Positions 18,227 through 27,436 are shown, counted from the first letter of the stretch. The stretch is DNA of 64,000 nucleotides from Oscillospiraceae bacterium (GCA_017421025.1 JAFQME010000016.1:1-64000); one strand, 5' to 3'. The notes: generated by a model not told the origin, from the letters alone. Numbers and translations: made by a program.

Positions 18227-18979
18227 CTATCCAAGCAGAAAATCGACAGTGAGCATCAGGCAAAATCCAACAAAAAGCGCATAAGTTGCACCACGATGCG
18301 AACCGTGGGCATGGGTTTCCGGAATCATCTCATCGCTGATGACATAGAGCATGGTTCCTCCCGCAAACGCAAGCGCAAACGGAAGCACGACACTTGCAAT
18401 ATGAACTGCAAAGTAACCGATCAAAGTTCCGACCACTTCAACAAGCCCGGTCAGCATTGCACAGACAAATGTCTTACGTGGCGAAACACCGGCTGCCAAC
18501 ATAGGACCGATGATGACCATCCCTTCCGGAATGTTTTGAAGTGCGATACCACCTGCGATGATGAGCGCACGGGAATTGTCCCCCGAGCCGAACCCGACAC
18601 CGGCAGCAATCCCTTCCGGCAGGTTATGTATCGCAATCGCAGCGACAAACAGCAATACCTTGCTCAAGTTTGCATTATGATGAGATTCAATTTCCGGACC
18701 AACCAACTTATGCAAATGCGGGACAAGTTTATCAATCAAGTTCAAGCAGAGTGCGCCCACAAATATGCCACCGACCGTGACGAGAAGCCCAAACCTCCCA
18801 CCATATTCCAGCGACGGCAGAATAAGCCCAAGCACTGCGGCGGCAAGCATGACCCCCGCCGCAAATGAGAGCATAATATCCGAGAATTTGTGAGAGATGT
18901 TTCGAAATACAAACCCGACCAATGCGCCAATAACGGTTGCACCGCCAACGCCAAGTGCGGTCATCCAAACAAGTTGCAT
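18227..18979 (-). CDS. ZIP-family divalent metal transporter
   Basis: This 250-residue membrane protein with about eight helices imports divalent metals (Zn, Fe or Mn) into the cytoplasm. The binding-site helices are clear: AIAIHNLPEGIAAGVGFG (helix 4) and GIALQNIPEGMVI (helix 5), both carrying the HNxPEG/QNxPEG motif of GufA-type ZIP proteins. The histidine-rich loop is short. Its ATG overlaps the stop of the superoxide reductase gene by one base (TAATG). The stop is TAG. Which metal it carries is unknown; the context suggests iron or manganese. Confidence 0.92.
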   Translation of the reverse strand: MQLVWMTALGVGGATVIGALVGFVFRNISHKFSDIMLSFAAGVMLAAAVLGLILPSLEYGGRFGLLVTVGGIFVGALCLNLIDKLVPHLHKLVGPEIESHHNANLSKVLLFVAAIAIHNLPEGIAAGVGFGSGDNSRALIIAGGIALQNIPEGMVIIGPMLAAGVSPRKTFVCAMLTGLVEVVGTLIGYFAVHIASVVLPFALAFAGGTMLYVISDEMIPETHAHGSHRGATYALFVGFCLMLTVDFLLG

Positions 18980-19359
18980 TAGAATTCAACCTTCCATAAA
19001 CTGTGGAGATTGCAATAAGCATACACTGCAAGAGGCGTTTCATCACAGAGGCTGAAACGGACTTTGGGTGTTTCACCCGGCTTTAAGCATTTGCGTTGCC
19101 CACCTCGATCGGTTTGGAGGTAAACCCACGGAATGAAATGCTCCTCTGTCATGGGATGCTCTACTGCGCCGACAATCACCTCGACGGTATCGCCGTTGAC
19201 AGTTGCCACCGGGACATGTTTTTCTACGCTTGCGTCGGTAGTCCCCGGTTCCAACTTGGTCATTTTCTGACCGCAACACATCATGGGAACGCCCGCATCG
19301 TGAATCATTCCGATCAAGTTTCCGCAATGCTCACAAATAAAGAATCTGGTTTCGCACAT
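18979..19359 (-). CDS. desulfoferrodoxin (superoxide reductase)
   Basis: This 126-residue two-domain protein reduces superoxide to peroxide without making oxygen, as expected in an anaerobe. The N-terminal desulforedoxin domain binds iron with Cys9, Cys12, Cys28 and Cys29 (CEHC and CC). The C-terminal domain has all ligands of the catalytic iron: His48, His68, His74, Cys116 and His119 (YCNLHSLW). Lys47, next to His48, matches the catalytic lysine of the family. Electrons normally come from rubredoxin, and a rubredoxin gene lies at 36625-36783. It is coupled to the ZIP transporter. Confidence 0.95.
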   Translation of the reverse strand: MCETRFFICEHCGNLIGMIHDAGVPMMCCGQKMTKLEPGTTDASVEKHVPVATVNGDTVEVIVGAVEHPMTEEHFIPWVYLQTDRGGQRKCLKPGETPKVRFSLCDETPLAVYAYCNLHSLWKVEF

Positions 19360-19395
19360 AATTGTATCCTCCTTTTTTTCTTAGTATCTGCTGTT

Positions 19396-19662
19396 TTAAT
19401 CCAAAAATTCATACAGATCTTTGGTACGTTCTTTGAACAGATGATAAACCGCATCTGCAGTTGCATCGTCGTCCACAAACAGATAACTGGACTTTTCCTC
19501 ATCTTCGGATTCAATTTGCAAAACTAAAACCGAGTCCGCCGCATCTTCTACCGGGAGTAAGACAACATAGTCCTTCCCCTGATACTCCACACGGTCTAAA
19601 TACTCGAATTCAATTTTGTTTCCGTCTTCGTCTTGCATAACCAAAATGTGATCGTTTTTCAC
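19396..19662 (-). CDS. DUF1292 protein
   Basis: This acidic protein of 88 residues has the DUF1292 pattern: DEDGNKIEFEYLDRVEYQGKDYVVLLP, then acidic strands ending in a short helix. The family is common in Firmicutes, often next to yrzL and ruvX, and has no known function. The GTG at 19662 is preferred because GAGAGGGA lies just upstream. Longer starts (ATG at 19704) would run into the preceding gene. It sits between a YgjV-like protein and the superoxide reductase. Confidence 0.8.
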   Translation of the reverse strand: MKNDHILVMQDEDGNKIEFEYLDRVEYQGKDYVVLLPVEDAADSVLVLQIESEDEEKSSYLFVDDDATADAVYHLFKERTKDLYEFLD

Positions 19663-19678
19663 AGAAGTTCCCTCTCTT

Positions 19679-20212
19679 TCATTTTTCAAATCCGTCTTTT
19701 CCATAGCGGATGAATGATACAATCGCAGAAATCATATTAAAACTTTCGCACAGAATTCCGCCAATCGTGAAATTTACAATGTTATACACAAGCCACGCGG
19801 GTGAAACAAAGAACAACTGGACGTACCGAATGTTCTTTCCGCTTCCTGTCCACATGACATAAGTACCTGTCGCAAGTGCTGCATAAGTCAAAAGAGAAAG
19901 TGTGATTTGAAGTGCGCCCTCGGTATAAAACACAAGCGAAACTGTAATACACACCAAGAACAGTATTTCCACCACAAACAGTTTCCATAACTTACGGTCA
20001 CTGTTTTGAAACAAAACCCCACGTGCAATGCCCGCCAGATTAAAGAGAGTTCCCGAAACTGCGCCGATGAGACCATAATTCACCGCAAACATCACTGCGC
20101 AAAGCGCTTGCAAAATGAAAAACCAGGAATTTTTCTTTGCCTGAAACGAGACGAATGCAAATAACATTCCCACGATTCCAAATGTTTGTGCTATGATTTC
20201 AATCGGTTCCAT
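19679..20212 (-). CDS. YgjV-family inner membrane protein
   Basis: This 177-residue protein has about six membrane helices and the family opening IAQTFGIVGMLFAFVSFQAKKN, followed by helices with small residues (FAVNYGLIGAVSGTLFN). YgjV proteins are uncharacterised membrane proteins with possible transport or sensing roles. It is the first gene of the operon that includes DUF1292, superoxide reductase and ZIP transporter genes. Confidence 0.8.
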   Translation of the reverse strand: MEPIEIIAQTFGIVGMLFAFVSFQAKKNSWFFILQALCAVMFAVNYGLIGAVSGTLFNLAGIARGVLFQNSDRKLWKLFVVEILFLVCITVSLVFYTEGALQITLSLLTYAALATGTYVMWTGSGKNIRYVQLFFVSPAWLVYNIVNFTIGGILCESFNMISAIVSFIRYGKDGFEK

Positions 20213-20242
20213 TCTATTTCATCTCCATTTTCATCTTGTTTC

Positions 20243-20271
20243 ATTATAGCAGATTCTGTTCTTTCTTACAA
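20243..20271 (-). promoter_or_regulatory. promoter of the ygjV-superoxide reductase-ZIP operon
   Basis: On the minus strand TTGTAA (20266-20271), 17 bases, TATAAT (20243-20248), about 30 bases before the first ATG. I see no PerR-box-like palindrome overlapping it. Confidence 0.75.
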
Positions 20272-20287
20272 GTAGCGATTGTATGTA

Positions 20288-21133
20288 TCAGTTCCTGCGC
20301 AGTTCAATCAAAACGACTTCCGGTCTGTTGTTGATTCGAAACGGAACAATACTGTTCCCGATTCCTCGGCTGACAATCATCGTGGTGTCATCTTTCTCAA
20401 ACTGTCCCGCATCATACTGGGGAAAGATTCCTTGGTTTGGAGCCACAACGCCCCCAATCCACGGTAAACGGAATTGTCCGCCGTGTGCGTGTCCTGCCAG
20501 AATCAGGTCAACAGAATGTTTCACATAACAATCAAACAGTTCCGGACGATGCGACAGCAGCAGAGTAAACATATTCTTTTTTACTGCGAGTTCCGTTAAT
20601 CTCGTTTGCATCACTGCCTATGCATCTCCACACAGATAATCTGTTTGAAAACTCGGATCATCAACACCAACGAGCAGTATCTTCTCATCTTTTTTCTTTA
20701 GTTCCACAGATTCATTGTCAAGCACAACAACGCCTAACTCAAGCAGTGCTTGTTTCATTCTTGGATATTCTTGGATTCTTGCTTCATGATTGCCGGTTAC
20801 ATAGTAACACGGTGCAATTTGTATCGCCTTTTCTACAAACTGTAATGCGACATCGATTTTTGTCTTACGGGAGTCAATCAAATCACCGGTAATGGCGATG
20901 AGATCCGGTTTTGCCTCCTCAACCAACTTCAAAAGTGTTTCATTTTCGACTCCAAACTGCGCATTATGGAGATCAGAAACCTGTACAATTCGGAAACCAT
21001 GAAAACTCTCGGGGAGTTTTTGTGTCTCAACCGTGTAGGAATGAAGCTCCAATGCACGATTTCCCCAAAAGACCCATCCCACAACCAGCGCAAGCGCCAA
21101 TAAAAGAATCACTATGACTCGTTTTTTTCTCAT
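20288..21133 (-). pseudogene. metallophosphoesterase interrupted by an in-frame amber codon
   Basis: The two halves lie in the same frame, separated only by TAG at 20618-20620. The first half (171 residues) has an N-terminal membrane anchor and the metal sites QVSDLHNAQFG, ITGDLID and YVTGNHEAR. The second half has SHRPE and LAGHAHGGQFRLPWIGG, ending in IELRRN. Together they give about 281 residues, the normal size of YkuE/YaeI-type phosphoesterases. Neither half alone has a full two-metal site. TAG serves as an ordinary stop in metA, the ZIP gene and the gene at 63064, so recoding is unlikely. A recent nonsense mutation or sequencing error is the simplest view. The second half has an internal GTG at 20614 but no good ribosome site. 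Confidence 0.8.
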
Positions 21134-21155
21134 AACTCCCCTCCTTTGGATTCTA

Positions 21156-21191
21156 TAAAACAGCCCAAGATATCTAAGGATATCTTGGGCT
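21156..21191 (-). terminator. hairpin after lysS
   Basis: A perfect 13-base-pair stem (AGCCCAAGATATC with GATATCTTGGGCT) and 4-base loop, followed on the minus strand by a short T-run (GTTTTA). The T-run is weak. Confidence 0.65.
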
Positions 21192-21202
21192 ATTAAAGCT
21201 TC

Positions 21203-22705
21203 TTACTTTTCCGGCTTCATTGTGGGGAACAAGAGCACGTCACGGATGGACGGACTGTTGGTGAGAAGCATGACCAAACGGTCGATACCAATGCCCAGAC
21301 CACCTGTTGGCGGCATACCGTATTCAAGTGCGTTGAGGAAGTCTTCGTCCACTTCCGCATTGACACCCTGTGCACGGCGCTCTTCCACCTGCTTAACAAA
21401 ACGCTGACGCTGGTCAATCGGGTCGTTGAGTTCAGAGAACGCATTACCCATTTCACGGGCATAGATAAAGAACTCAAAACGCTCGGTGAAGAGCGGATTG
21501 TCTGCACGGCGCTTTGCAAGCGGAGAGATTTCCACCGGATAATCATAAATAAAGGTAGGCTGAATGAGCTGATCTTCTACGAATGCTTCAAAGAAAGCAA
21601 CCAGGACTTCTCCACGGGTTGCATTCTTTTCCACGTGGACATCACGGGCGTCTGCTTCTGCACGTGCAGCTTCATCATCTGCCCAAGAATTGTAGTCCAC
21701 ACCCGCATACTTTTGAACCGCTTCCACCATGGTAAGGCGCTGCCACGGAGATGCCATGTTGATCATCTGATCCTGATACGGGATCACATCGCTCTTACAG
21801 ATGGTACGGGTCAAATGAGTATAAAGATCCTCAACCAGATCCATCATATCGTGGAAATCTGCATATGCCTGATAGACTTCCATGGAAGTAAACTCAGGAT
21901 TGTGTTTGACACTCATACCCTCGTTACGGAAGATGCGGCCCATTTCATAGACACGCTCCAAACCGCCAACGATAAGGCGTTTGAGATAAAGCTCGGTCTC
22001 AATACGCAAGTACATCGGGATATCCAGGGTATTGTGATGGGTGACAAACGGACGTGCTGCCGCACCGATTTCCAGAGTATGAAGCACCGGGGTATCGACT
22101 TCCAAGAAGCCTTTGGAATCCATGTAATTGCGGATCTCACGGAAGATTTGAGAACGGACCATAAAGGTATCTTTCACTTCCGGATTGACAATGATATCCA
22201 CATAACGCTGACGGTAACGCAAATCCTGGTCCTTAAGACCGTGATACTTCTCCGGCAGCGGCTTTAAGGACTTGGAGAGCATTTCTACATGAGTACAATG
22301 AATTGAAATCTCGCCACGGCGGGTACGGAACACGGTACCACGAACACCAATGATATCACCGATATCAAATTTCTTAAAACGTGCAAACTCCTCTTCGCCA
22401 ACATCATTGATGCGGACATAGAGCTGGATTTTTCCATCACGGTCAAGCAGATCGCAGAAGAATGCCTTACCCATGTCACGGCGGCTCATCATACGGCCTG
22501 CAAGGCTGACTTCCTGACCCTCAAGTTCATCGAATCCGTCAAGGATTTCTTTGGAATGATGGGTCTGGTCATATGTAACAACTTCGTAGGGATTTCTCCC
22601 CTCTTCGACCATTGCATTTAATTTTTCACGACGGATTCGCAGAATTTCATTTAATTCTTCTGCAGTTTGCTCCTGAACTTCAGGCAGATTGGTGTTTTCG
22701 GACAT
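21203..22705 (-). CDS. lysS: lysyl-tRNA synthetase, class II
   Basis: This 500-residue enzyme charges tRNA-Lys. It has an N-terminal OB fold for the anticodon (about 60-170, VSLAGRMMSRRDMGKAFF) and a class II catalytic core: motif 1 near DSKGFLEVDTPVL, motif 2 FRNEGMSVKHNPEFTSMEVY, motif 3 GLGIGIDRLVMLL. Length is normal. It follows greA after a 62-base gap holding a hairpin. The greA-lysS order is widespread in Firmicutes. Confidence 0.97.
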   Translation of the reverse strand: MSENTNLPEVQEQTAEELNEILRIRREKLNAMVEEGRNPYEVVTYDQTHHSKEILDGFDELEGQEVSLAGRMMSRRDMGKAFFCDLLDRDGKIQLYVRINDVGEEEFARFKKFDIGDIIGVRGTVFRTRRGEISIHCTHVEMLSKSLKPLPEKYHGLKDQDLRYRQRYVDIIVNPEVKDTFMVRSQIFREIRNYMDSKGFLEVDTPVLHTLEIGAAARPFVTHHNTLDIPMYLRIETELYLKRLIVGGLERVYEMGRIFRNEGMSVKHNPEFTSMEVYQAYADFHDMMDLVEDLYTHLTRTICKSDVIPYQDQMINMASPWQRLTMVEAVQKYAGVDYNSWADDEAARAEADARDVHVEKNATRGEVLVAFFEAFVEDQLIQPTFIYDYPVEISPLAKRRADNPLFTERFEFFIYAREMGNAFSELNDPIDQRQRFVKQVEERRAQGVNAEVDEDFLNALEYGMPPTGGLGIGIDRLVMLLTNSPSIRDVLLFPTMKPEK

Positions 22706-22738
22706 CCGGAGTTCCTCCTTTTTTGATACAACAAAACA

Positions 22739-22764
22739 GACAGGGGCATTCCGCCCCCACTGTC
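22739..22764 (-). terminator. hairpin between greA and lysS
   Basis: On the minus strand GACAGTGGGGGC pairs with GCCCCTGTC around a 5-base loop, followed by TGTTTTGTTG. The T-run is broken, so it may be a leaky terminator that lowers lysS expression relative to greA. Confidence 0.5.
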
Positions 22765-22767
22765 ACA

Positions 22768-23208
22768 TTAATTTACTTTCAGCACTTTATACTTGATTTC
22801 GCCGCCCGGTGCATTGACCGAAACGACATCGCCTGCCTTGGCCCCCTGAAGAGCTTTTCCAAGCGGAGACTCATCAGAGATACGCTGCTGATACGGATCT
22901 GCTTCCTGAGAACCGACCAGATGATATTCTTCTTCGGTGTTATCATCCAAATCCAGCACGACATAACGGGTGCCGCCTTCGATGATCTCGCAATTGGCAA
23001 GAATGTTTTCCACTTCCGCAATTCGGGAGTACAAACGTCCCTGCTCGTTCATTGCTTCATCGTATTCGCTGTTTTCAGAAAGGTCGCCAAAAGAGCGTGC
23101 TTCTTCGATTTGGTCCGCAACTTCTTTTTTGCGAACAGTTTTCATATGCTCCAGTTCTGCGCTGAGTTCATCAAATCGTGCTTTGGACAACTTATACACT
23201 TTTTGCAT
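22768..23208 (-). CDS. greA: transcription elongation factor GreA
   Basis: This 146-residue factor rescues backtracked RNA polymerase by stimulating RNA cleavage. The N-terminal coiled coil (about 5-70) carries the acidic tip GDLSENSEYDEA with the Asp and Glu that act in the polymerase channel. The C-terminal domain follows (ISDESPLGKALQGAKAGDVV). It is slightly shorter than the usual 157 but complete. The ribosome site AGGAG lies 8 bases before the ATG. Confidence 0.96.
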   Translation of the reverse strand: MQKVYKLSKARFDELSAELEHMKTVRKKEVADQIEEARSFGDLSENSEYDEAMNEQGRLYSRIAEVENILANCEIIEGGTRYVVLDLDDNTEEEYHLVGSQEADPYQQRISDESPLGKALQGAKAGDVVSVNAPGGEIKYKVLKVN

Positions 23209-23284
23209 GACAAATACTCCTATTCCTTTAAAATATCCTCATTTATAGAGAATATATGAATTTTTTTGCAAGCCAATAACATTT

Positions 23285-23313
23285 ATTATATTGAAAGAAG
23301 CCTTTGATGTCAA
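23285..23313 (-). promoter_or_regulatory. greA-lysS promoter, perfect consensus
   Basis: On the minus strand TTGACA (23308-23313), a 17-base spacer and TATAAT (23285-23290). The leader before greA is about 70 bases and A/T rich. Confidence 0.85.
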
Positions 23314-23329
23314 GCCCCTATCGTGTTTG

Positions 23330-23366
23330 CAAAAATCGAGAAGCCCGGAGAATCTCCGTGCTTCCC
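23330..23366 (-). terminator. terminator after the S41 protease gene
   Basis: GAAGC/GCTTC and CGGAG/CTCCG pair around a 3-base loop, with T-runs on both sides, so it may work in both directions. It closes the ftsEX cell-wall operon. Confidence 0.7.
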
Positions 23367-23371
23367 GTTTT

Positions 23372-24559
23372 TTACTGTTTTACTTGTTCGAGTGCCGCCA
23401 AGACCTGTCGATCTTCGGTCAACGGTTTGAGATAATTCCCACGAATCTCTTCTACAGTGAGTTCCACCTGGACATCCGGTTTGATTCCACCGTTACTTGC
23501 AAGATCCACACCCTTCGAGGTGTAATACTTATTCACTGAGAGTACAATCGCAGAACCGTCTGACAACTCAATTGGCATCTGAGAACAACTCTTGCCGGTG
23601 GTCGGCATTCCCACAACGGTTGCCTTTCCATGTTCCTGCAAAGATGCCGCAAAGAATTCCGCCGCACTGATACTGTTCTCGTTGACCAAAACCACCATGG
23701 GGAGTTCCAGTGAATTTGCGTCCGACTCATACACTTCTGCATTTCCGGCTTTATCCACTTGACGGAACATCACACATTCCGGGAGCAGGAAATCCAACAT
23801 ATTCATCAGAGTCGGTAAAGACCCGCCCGGATTGTCACGCACATCAAAAATGATACCTGCCACATTGGCTTTTTGCAAATCTTTTACTGCTGTAAGGAAT
23901 GCTTGATCTACATTCAAATCAAAGTTTTCAATCGCAACATAACCGATATTTCCATCTAAAATTTGCGAGGAAATCGCTTGAATCTCCAACATTCTACGTG
24001 TAAACACGGCAGTTTTTTCCACGCCATCGCTAAGGAATGTGAGTGTAACTGCGGTTCCCTCTTCCCCGCGCACCGCATTGACTGCACTTTCATAACCAAG
24101 CTCGGTAACAGGAGTTCCGTCCACTTTTATAACAATATCACGGACACGGAGACCGCCTTCTTCTGCCGGGGAATTCTTGTGAACATTTACGACCAAAATT
24201 CCGCCGGTTTCCAAGTCCTCAATCACGTTTACCCCGATCCCGACCATTTGGTTATTCAGACCGTTTTGGAATGCTTTGTACTGTTCCGGATTGAGATAGT
24301 ATGACCAACGATCGCCCAAATATGCAACCATTCCCACTGCGGCGCCTTCCGTTACCTGTGCACGGTCATATTCATTGACATAGTAACGGTCAATTGCAGA
24401 TTGGACCTCTGCTACTTTTTCATACTCGCTGACCAATTCTTCCAAATCACCCAGCTTTTGATTGAAATTCTGATTACATACAGTTAATGTAATGCTGAAA
24501 CTCACGGTCGCTGCAAGGAGCATCAATGCGATCGTGGTGGTGACAGAGCGTTTTTTCAT
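23372..24559 (-). CDS. S41 (C-terminal processing) peptidase
   Basis: This 395-residue protease has a signal anchor (residues about 8-28) and acts outside the membrane. A PDZ domain (about 90-175, VNVHKNSPAEEGGLRVRDIV) precedes the catalytic domain. The Ser is in ENSISAAEFF and the Lys in GMPTTGKSCSQ, the CtpA Ser-Lys dyad. FDVRDNPGGSL is the other family hallmark. It follows an M23 hydrolase by 6 bases, so it may trim or control wall enzymes; similar proteases process sporulation or wall-lytic proteins. The substrate is unknown. Confidence 0.92.
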   Translation of the reverse strand: MKKRSVTTTIALMLLAATVSFSITLTVCNQNFNQKLGDLEELVSEYEKVAEVQSAIDRYYVNEYDRAQVTEGAAVGMVAYLGDRWSYYLNPEQYKAFQNGLNNQMVGIGVNVIEDLETGGILVVNVHKNSPAEEGGLRVRDIVIKVDGTPVTELGYESAVNAVRGEEGTAVTLTFLSDGVEKTAVFTRRMLEIQAISSQILDGNIGYVAIENFDLNVDQAFLTAVKDLQKANVAGIIFDVRDNPGGSLPTLMNMLDFLLPECVMFRQVDKAGNAEVYESDANSLELPMVVLVNENSISAAEFFAASLQEHGKATVVGMPTTGKSCSQMPIELSDGSAIVLSVNKYYTSKGVDLASNGGIKPDVQVELTVEEIRGNYLKPLTEDRQVLAALEQVKQ

Positions 24560-24565
24560 GAGTAT

Positions 24566-25777
24566 TTATCCCTTTCTGTAGTACTGCATGGGGTTTACAT
24601 CGTCGCCATTGATTAAGACCTCATAATGCAGGTGTGCACCGGTGGAATAACCGGTAGAGCCAACCTTACCAATGGTATCACCCTTGCTGACTTTCTGGCC
24701 TTTCTGGCAAAGAATCTTACTCATGTGTGCATAGAGTGTACTAAACGTATCATCATGCTGAATGACAACATAATTGCCGTATCCTCGTGAAGACCAGCCC
24801 GCAACAACGACAGTACCGCTTGCACCCGCCACAATGGTTGCGCCCATCGGTGCGCCGATATCTACACCGGTGTGCATTTTACGGGTTTTGAAAATCGGAT
24901 CAAAACGAGTTCCGTAAGGCGAGGTAATCAAAGAATACCCCGGAGTCGGCCAGGCAAATTTGATACTGGTGTACACATTCTTTGCGGAACTGCCGCTTGT
25001 GTTCTTTTTCTTACTGCTGTTGAGCAGTTTTTTCAGCTCTGCTTTGGTGCTGTTCATTGCCTGTTCTGCTTCGTTATAAGCTTTCTTATACTCGGATTCT
25101 TTGGTCGAGAGCGAAGAGATCAACTGATTCGCCTCACTACTCTGTCCTTTCAAAGACGCTTTTTTACTGCTCAACTTCTTCTTTGCAGCAACCTGGGCCT
25201 GTTTGTCCGCCTCAATTTTTGCCTTACGCTTTTCAATCTCGGCCTTTGATGCTTTCACATCGTCAATCAAGCGCTTGTCGTGGTTGATGATGCTGTTGAT
25301 GACCTCTGCACGCGAGAGCATGCTGGCAAAACTCCCGGCAGACAACACAACGCTGAGATAAGAGACATTCCCTTCTTCTTCCATGACACGAATGCGTTTT
25401 TTGAACAAGTCGTATTTGGCATCGATATCCGTCTGTAACGTATCAATTTCCGCCTGAGTTTGTGAAATTTCAGAATTCAAAGAAGAAATCAAACTGTTGA
25501 TTGTTGAGATTTCGTCGTTGGTAAGTGCGATTTTTTTGTCTAACAGTTCTTTTTGATCCTGTGCACTTTTCTTCTGCGTTTGAACGTTGTTGATTTTCTT
25601 TTGCAGGTCGGACTGCTGTTTTTCCAAACTATCCAGTTTATTGTTCAAACTACTGACCGAACTTGCAGCAGATGCACCACTCATCAAAGCAATGTCCAAT
25701 ACAAACGGCAGGATCATGAGCAGTGCCAGTACAATGGCAATAATCGCTGCAACTGTTCTGATGTGTTTCTGTTTCAT
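24566..25777 (-). CDS. M23 peptidoglycan endopeptidase with N-terminal coiled coil (EnvC/LytM-like)
   Basis: This exported protein of 403 residues has a signal segment (about 8-35), a long coiled coil (about 40-250, LNNKLDSLEKQQSDLQKKIN and on), and a C-terminal LytM domain (about 285-400). The zinc ligands are intact: HTGVDIG gives His and Asp, and HLHYEV gives the last His pair. It lies after ftsE and ftsX, like the coiled-coil hydrolases that FtsEX activates (EnvC in E. coli, PcsB in pneumococcus). Unlike EnvC, whose LytM site is degenerate, this one should cut peptidoglycan itself. Confidence 0.93.
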   Translation of the reverse strand: MKQKHIRTVAAIIAIVLALLMILPFVLDIALMSGASAASSVSSLNNKLDSLEKQQSDLQKKINNVQTQKKSAQDQKELLDKKIALTNDEISTINSLISSLNSEISQTQAEIDTLQTDIDAKYDLFKKRIRVMEEEGNVSYLSVVLSAGSFASMLSRAEVINSIINHDKRLIDDVKASKAEIEKRKAKIEADKQAQVAAKKKLSSKKASLKGQSSEANQLISSLSTKESEYKKAYNEAEQAMNSTKAELKKLLNSSKKKNTSGSSAKNVYTSIKFAWPTPGYSLITSPYGTRFDPIFKTRKMHTGVDIGAPMGATIVAGASGTVVVAGWSSRGYGNYVVIQHDDTFSTLYAHMSKILCQKGQKVSKGDTIGKVGSTGYSTGAHLHYEVLINGDDVNPMQYYRKG

Positions 25778-25844
25778 CTGTTAACACCTCCACACAAAGA
25801 GATTCTACCAAGTGTTTTCGTGAGATTTTGCAAAATCGTGTCAT

Positions 25845-26732
25845 TTACACACGCAAATATTTGCGCATTGTGATACCGCTTCCGATGCTACCGACCAAGA
25901 TGCCGACCGCAGCGAAAATAATTGCAAGCATGTGCCATACATCGCCAAAACCGGTCAACTGGAAGATGGCAAAGTCTGCAAGCACCACACGGACTAAGTA
26001 CTCATAAATTCCCCACTGGAGCAACAATGCAATCGCTGCACCTGCTGTACCAAGCAGCATGCCCTCCAACATGAACGGAGCACGGACAAACCCGTTTTGC
26101 GCACCAATCATTTTCATGATTGCAATTTCTTCTTTACGGTTGAAAATGGTCAAGTTAACAGTATTGGAAATGATAAACACGGACACAATCACCAACATAA
26201 GGATGAGCACAAGACATACAATTGTGACAATATGGCGCAACTGCACGATTTTGTCTGAAATGTCGGTACGTGCCTGAACATCTGCAACACCTTCAATCCC
26301 ACGGAGACGTTCTGCAGTTTCCTGAGTCAGCTCCTGATCTGCCATGGTGATGACATAACGGTTGCGGAGCGGATTATCTTCGCCGAGACCTTCAAGCAAG
26401 CTGCTGTCTTCTCCGAGTTCAACCCGGAATTCCTCAAGTGCTTGTTCACGGGAAATATACTGCGCATCCACAACGTTTTCAACCGCTTTGATATTCGGAG
26501 CAATCGCCTGTGCCTGCTCAGCTGTATATGTTTCATTAACAAAGACAACTACTTGGTTTTTTTCTTCCACCTCTTGAAGAATTTGGTCTACATTTGTGGT
26601 AAGCAGAATGAAACTACCCATCATCAAAAGACATGCCATGATGATGCCTGTTGCAGCCATACTCATCAGGCGGTGGGTAAAGATGCTGGAAAATGCTTCA
26701 CGAAAGAAGTACGAAATATTATAAAGTTTCAT
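25845..26732 (-). CDS. ftsX: cell division protein FtsX
   Basis: This 295-residue membrane partner of the ATPase FtsE has a helix at about 20-45, an extracellular domain (about 50-160) that meets the hydrolase, and three more helices (about 170-290). FtsX hallmarks are FREAFSSIFTHRLMSMAA and IFNRKEEIAIMKMIGAQNGFVRAPFMLEGMLLG. The ATG at 26732 lies within the end of ftsE; the 14-base overlap couples translation. Upstream in-frame starts are only the other frame of ftsE. The M23 hydrolase gene follows. Confidence 0.95.
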   Translation of the reverse strand: MKLYNISYFFREAFSSIFTHRLMSMAATGIIMACLLMMGSFILLTTNVDQILQEVEEKNQVVVFVNETYTAEQAQAIAPNIKAVENVVDAQYISREQALEEFRVELGEDSSLLEGLGEDNPLRNRYVITMADQELTQETAERLRGIEGVADVQARTDISDKIVQLRHIVTIVCLVLILMLVIVSVFIISNTVNLTIFNRKEEIAIMKMIGAQNGFVRAPFMLEGMLLGTAGAAIALLLQWGIYEYLVRVVLADFAIFQLTGFGDVWHMLAIIFAAVGILVGSIGSGITMRKYLRV

Positions 26733-27408
26733 TTTGATAATACCCGCCTGTCTTGTCACTGATGATGCGTCCGTCTTCAATTGCGACGACACGCTTTGAG
26801 AACATATCCACCAATTCACGGGCATGGGTGACAACCAAGACCGTGGTTCCAAGTTCGTTGATTTGTTCCAATAACTGCATAATATCAAGAGACATTCTCG
26901 GATCAAGATTGCCGGTCGGCTCGTCCGCAATAATCATGCTGGGATTATTGACCAGCGCACGTGCGATCGCAACACGCTGCTGCTCGCCGCCGGAAAGCTG
27001 AGTGGGCAAACAATCTGCCTTATGGTCCAACCCAACTAAATTCAACACATATGGAACACGTTTTTTGATGATGCGGGGCGGCGCACCGACTGCACGCATC
27101 GCAAACGCAACGTTTTCGTAAACAGTTTTTTTCTCAATCAGGCGGAAATCCTGAAACACGATGCCAATGGTACGGCGGAGTTTCGGGATGTCACGCTCCT
27201 TAATTTTATTTAAGTTATAGCCGTTGACAATGCCTCTGCCGGAGGTCATTTTCACTTCACTGGTAAGAGTTTTTACAATGGTGGATTTGCCGGATGCGGA
27301 AGTACCGACCAGAAAAACAAATTCACCGTTATCAATTCTCAGGTTGATGCCCTGCAATGCAGGAGTACCGTTTTCATACACCTTGCACACGTCAAGCAAG
27401 CGAACCAT
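26719..27408 (-). CDS. ftsE: cell division ATP-binding protein FtsE
   Basis: This 229-residue ABC ATPase powers FtsX to switch on peptidoglycan hydrolases at the septum or side wall. Walker A is GTSASGKST (about 36-44), the signature is LSGGEQQR and Walker B is MIIADEPTGNLDP. The FtsE-like opening VRLLDVCKVYENG and IVFQDFRL are present. It begins 28 bases after the regulator gene. Confidence 0.95.
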   Translation of the reverse strand: MVRLLDVCKVYENGTPALQGINLRIDNGEFVFLVGTSASGKSTIVKTLTSEVKMTSGRGIVNGYNLNKIKERDIPKLRRTIGIVFQDFRLIEKKTVYENVAFAMRAVGAPPRIIKKRVPYVLNLVGLDHKADCLPTQLSGGEQQRVAIARALVNNPSMIIADEPTGNLDPRMSLDIMQLLEQINELGTTVLVVTHARELVDMFSKRVVAIEDGRIISDKTGGYYQNETL

Positions 27409-27436
27409 AAAAAACGCTCATCCTTTCTATAAACAC

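Noticed and set aside
20618-20620. In-frame TAG read as pyrrolysine or other recoding
   Set aside because: TAG serves as a normal stop in metA, the ZIP gene and the gene at 63064, and no pyrrolysine genes are seen in the window.
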